A DNA stretch of 64,000 nucleotides from contig OX485808.1 in assembly GCA_950295325.1 (NCBI GenBank), forward strand, positions 12,590,501 through 12,654,500, written 5' to 3'. The notes beneath the pieces were generated by a model. The model was not told the origin of the DNA and searched no databases. It was given only the letters and a program-made list of their open reading frames with translations. This document shows, piece by piece, positions 60,892-64,000 of this stretch; the first letter of the stretch is position 1; each line of letters starts with the position of its first letter. The stretch is from Polytrichum commune (Eukaryota; Streptophyta; Polytrichopsida; Polytrichales; Polytrichaceae). The translations under genes and the position numbers were made by a program.

Positions 60892-62318
60892 CTATAAATT
60901 GGCAGCATTTTCCTGCCACAAGTTGATAATGTCTGTGGCCTGGTTGAGCAAGATGATTGTCCGCTTGCGAGAGATCCAACCCTTGCTATCCAGCTTGGCC
61001 TTCAGCTGCTCCCACGCATCCTTGCGTGGCCAGAAGAAGTAAGGGCTCAGGGGGATGGTTCCATGGCCTGGCACCACCTGATCAATTGCAATACCTATGT
61101 TCTTCTCCAGCCACAAAAACCTCAACAGCACCCTCTGCTTCTTTGGGGCAGCTACCACAACCTTTTTCTGCACACAATGCGAATCAAACATGTACATCAA
61201 TACATGCATTGTAAGCAACTGATGAATTGGCCATAAGGAGTTTCCACAATGGGGGCACAAGAAGCGGAGAGAAAACCATTTCTTCTTTGTCATCAATTCA
61301 TTTACTGATGTGAAGCACGGGGAGGAAGAGCCACTTGCAGGTGAACTTCTTTCAACATATGGATAGTTGCCCCTTGCAAATTACCCATTCAGATAATGAC
61401 TCCCACGTACCCACTGCAACACGTAGATGCTTGAGGCTGGAATGAGGCCGCCACGTAGGTTAGTCAAATCACCACACTTGGACACTTCAGAAATGGAAGA
61501 AGGTAATTGTATGCACACATGTAAAAGAGCATAAACCTTCGTCAAGAGGACTTCTACTTTGCACAAGTGCAATTGTTGCAAACGTCACGAGTTTGCACCC
61601 GAGCCATATGGCAGGGTATTCCTCACTTTTCGTCATAAAGTGGAATCCTTCTCTCTCTTTTTCCTTCCCTTCGGATGAGAATGGAAGAAGAAGTACTAGT
61701 ATCCAGAAATCGAGTTTCACAACAATGCCACAAGCAACCTCCCTTTTACCAATTTCTCTCCTACACAGACGTAAATTCCATTGGTAAGAGAAAATCATGC
61801 CCTCCAACCGAAGTTTCTTAGGGTGAACCACACATTCAAACACATCCACCTCACACAGAAAATGTCATATGGTTCAACAGATTGTCTACAAAAAATTTAA
61901 ATGACGTGCATATTTTCTTCCCATTGAAAATTGTGTTAAAACAATGGCCATTGATGGACCGGCCTCACGGCCAGGCTGACCCAATGGCCAGTATCTAGTA
62001 CATACAAAATGGCAAGAACTTCGCAGTGAGATGGATTTTTACCTTCTTGTTGGAGCCGGCGGGCTTGGTGAGCTCCAGCTCGCCGTCCTCAGCCGACGCC
62101 TTCACGGCCAGCCTTTGCATTCGGCTTTGCAGAAACTCCACACCCTGGCCATCATTTCCTCTCCTGCAAACCCTAAGGGGTTTCACGGCCACCGCGGTGC
62201 CGCGGAACGCCACGCTGCGGGATGCGCTCACGGCGGAGCTGCCGCTGCTGGACACTGCCGCCGGCGACCATTGCATGGCCGTCGCTGCCACCGCCCCCGC
62301 TGATGCCACAGCCGCCAT
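60892..62318 (-). CDS. PSRP3: Plastid-specific 30S ribosomal protein 3 (Ycf65 family), chloroplast-targeted
   Basis: Nuclear gene for a small-subunit protein of the chloroplast ribosome. Exon 1 is 62318-62043 and exon 2 is 61167-60892, separated by an 875-nt intron with GTAAAA donor and GTGTGCAG acceptor in phase 0; 183 aa in all. The ATG at 62318 is the first in frame (MAAVASAGAVAATAMQ). Residues 1 to about 72 are Ala/Ser-rich, nearly free of acids, and typical of a plastid transit peptide, with possible cleavage near RLAVKAS. The C-terminal domain carries the family hallmarks LRFLWLEKNIGIAIDQVV, SPYFFWPRKDAWEQLK, GWISRKRTIILLNQATD and INLWQE. Length is normal and no residue is obviously lost. 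The intron contains an unrelated open frame that is not a gene. Confidence 0.95.
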
Positions 62319-62559
62319 CGCCAATGTCGAAATCGATGAGGTCCGGGCCTCAATTTTGTGGTGCAATTGAGAGCTCCGTCGCAGGCTTTGGTCGCGAAAG
62401 GAGCTTCCCCAATTGCCAATCCCTCGCACAAGCAGATGAGAAGAAAGCCCAGGCAGGGCGCGGCTATAGGCTCCCTATCCACTCCCAACAGGATGGCGTC
62501 TTATGGCCGCGGATTCCTAGACGTGGATTCCTCTCCTACCACCGTGGGAAAGGAGGTCC
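62319..62559 (-). promoter_or_regulatory. PSRP3 promoter-proximal region and leader
   Basis: About 240 bp of balanced composition between the PSRP3 ATG and a MITE. It presumably holds the leader and core promoter; no TATA box is obvious. Confidence 0.4.
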
Positions 62560-62851
62560 TTAACGGGTGGGTCTAAATACCCCCATCGAGCGTGGCTCAG
62601 AGGCCAGGTTCGGTGGGGTTCATTTTTCTGGCCCTCTCCGTTTTGGTCCCTTGGGGACTTTTTTTGGTTTTTTTTTGCTAAATTTGGGTCCTGCGGCCCC
62701 AAATTACTCTAGGAAGCCCCCTATGAGATCAAGTAAGGCCCCACCCAATTAAAAAAATAAGGGCAATGTTTTATCCCAACCCTGCCACCCCCTCCCGAAC
62801 CTAGCCTCCGAGCCACGCTCGATGGGGGTTTTTAGGCAGATCCGTTCTTAA
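62560..62851. mobile_element. MITE with ~55-bp terminal repeats just upstream of PSRP3
   Basis: The left part, TTAACGGGTGGGTCTAAATA then CCCCCATCGAGCGTGGCTC and AGGTTCGG, faces its reverse complement at 62797-62851. TTAA sits at both outer ends (62560-62563, 62848-62851), which could be a duplicated target or part of the repeat. The interior is T-rich and GGCCCC-containing, with no frame. Confidence 0.75.
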
Positions 62852-62919
62852 CCCCTTCAAAGGACGTGGGGTCTCAATAATATAAGATAGTGTATGTGGG
62901 TGCTATTTGGTTTGTTTTT

Positions 62920-63332
62920 CATGTTCTCCAACTTCTACTGATTAGATTTGCACAACAAAACTCGTGTTGCATTAGCAAATCTATGATGAAACATATGTAA
63001 AAACCAGATTGAAAATCAGACCTCCTCTTATTTCGTTATGGCTATTGGGAGTGCATGTTTGTTGGTTTCTTAACTGGATACATAGGTCCTCCCAATTGCG
63101 TTCATCATTGAGTGTAAAGTAGTTATTAATATTTGAAGACGTAGTCCAATCTTTTTTAAACTTGTGTTCTTGTGATGTTTGCCCTTTGATCTTCACCAAA
63201 CCACATACCAGTGAAATCCAAGGATCGATCAAGAAAACAAGCCACTTAAGACCCATCTACCTTACTCATGTATGACTAAATACACAATTTTACAGGCCTC
63301 ACCAAGTTCATACATCATACTTTATTGATTCA
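62920..63332. repeat. Dispersed repeat, family J, copy
   Basis: TTCTCCAACTTCTACTGATT...CTCGTGTTGCATTAGCAAAT...GGATACATAGGTCCTCCCAA recurs at 63765-64000 and, diverged, at 34340-34690. Function and class unknown. Confidence 0.75.
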
Positions 63333-63742
63333 CACGGGGAGGTCACTCCATTGTCAAGTTGAAAACCATGTGCAAAAAAAAAAAATCTACTTTTTCTAAG
63401 TTGCATCAACAAAATGGGTCAAAATTTTATCAAAATTTTTTATGAGTACATATACATGGTATCTATTACAGAGTAAAAATTGATAACCAAATTTGATAAT
63501 TTGTTTTTTCTAGAAAACATACCGTTTCTAACTAGAATGACGCAAAATTGAACTAAAAACATTACTAGAAAAAATGGAGATGACTAAAAATTTCAAAAAA
63601 ATATACAAAAGATATTATCAATGGATATGTATATATAGAAAAAATATCATAATTTTTAAAATTATCTATGGCATATAATATAGGGGTAGCAAACTTTGTT
63701 CGCACGTGGTTTTCAACTTGACAATGGAGTGACCTCCCCATG
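63333..63742. mobile_element. hAT-like MITE (410 bp) with perfect 8-bp duplication
   Basis: TTGATTCA flanks both sides exactly (63325-63332, 63743-63750). TIRs of 41 bp start CACGGGGAGGTCACTCCATT and CATGGGGAGGTCACTCCATT and differ at only two positions. The 8-bp duplication and CA-starting TIR indicate hAT. The AT-rich interior has no coding capacity. Confidence 0.93.
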
Positions 63743-63764
63743 TTGATTCATGGGTTCGAAACCT

Positions 63765-64000
63765 TTGTTCTCCAACTTCTATTGATCAAATTTACACAAC
63801 ACAACTTGTGTTGCATTAGAAAATCTACAATGAAGCATCAACAACAATCAAACCTACCCTAGTTTTGTTATGGTTATCAAAAGCAAGTCTTTGTTTGTTT
63901 TTTAACTGAATACATAGGTCTTCCCAATTGTGCTCAATATTGAGTGTAATTAGCTAATTAAAATTTGAATACTTAGTTCGATCTCTTTAAACATGTGTCA
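63765..64000. repeat. Dispersed repeat, family J, second adjacent copy
   Basis: Same order of phrases as 62920-63260 (TTCTCCAACTTCTATTGATC, CAACTTGTGTTGCATTAGAA, TGAATACATAGGTCTTCCCA); runs off the window end. Confidence 0.75.

Noticed and set aside
61487-61849. 120-codon minus-strand frame
   Set aside because: It lies wholly inside the PSRP3 intron, on the same strand, with no similarity or codon signal.

Overview
The window is eukaryotic nuclear DNA from a plant. It carries spliced genes, a nuclear gene for a plastid ribosomal protein, a TTTAGGG-type telomere-like block and a dense population of small inverted-repeat transposons. Only four protein genes can be supported in 64 kb. This low density suggests a large, repeat-rich genome. 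A fern, lycophyte or bryophyte is possible, but the sequence does not settle the lineage.

Supported genes, left to right. (1) 1770-4905 (-): a MULE-type transposase with a SWIM zinc finger, four exons that join into an uninterrupted 919-codon frame, with a GC-rich G-quadruplex-prone tract upstream. (2) 9253-10464 (-): an unrecognised 403-aa putative membrane protein, with a broken inverted paralogue at 12941-13840 (+). (3) 42636-48672 (+): a ten-exon BRCT-domain gene resembling plant MEI1/TopBP1. Its second intron looks like a U12-type AT-AC intron. (4) 60892-62318 (-): the two-exon gene for plastid ribosomal protein PSRP3 (Ycf65 family).

Everything else is repeats. 1-832 is a GGGCCC-rich satellite that reverses orientation in the middle. 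Several MITE families recur, and many have readable target-site duplications. Family A (TIR CACTAAATA, TA duplication) has five copies. One copy sits inside a family E element whose unoccupied relative is also in the window, and another is split by a pogo/Tigger element. Family B (TIR CATYRTTTATGG) has TA ends. Families E (GGGTGAGTTT), F (GGGCCACTTC) and G (GGGCCGGTT) have PIF/Harbinger-like TAA/TTA duplications. Family I has TATATTCG ends, and one hAT-like MITE has an 8-bp duplication. There is also a 95-bp retroposon with a 13-bp duplication, a 5S-rRNA-derived segment, a foldback structure that duplicates a TATA-containing promoter, and an array of diverged ~200-260-bp units at 58450-59750.

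The genes do not form a pathway: one is (or derives from) a transposase, one belongs to meiosis/DNA-damage signalling, one to chloroplast translation, and one is unknown. I found no CRISPR array, no convincing tRNA gene and no virus-like gene set.
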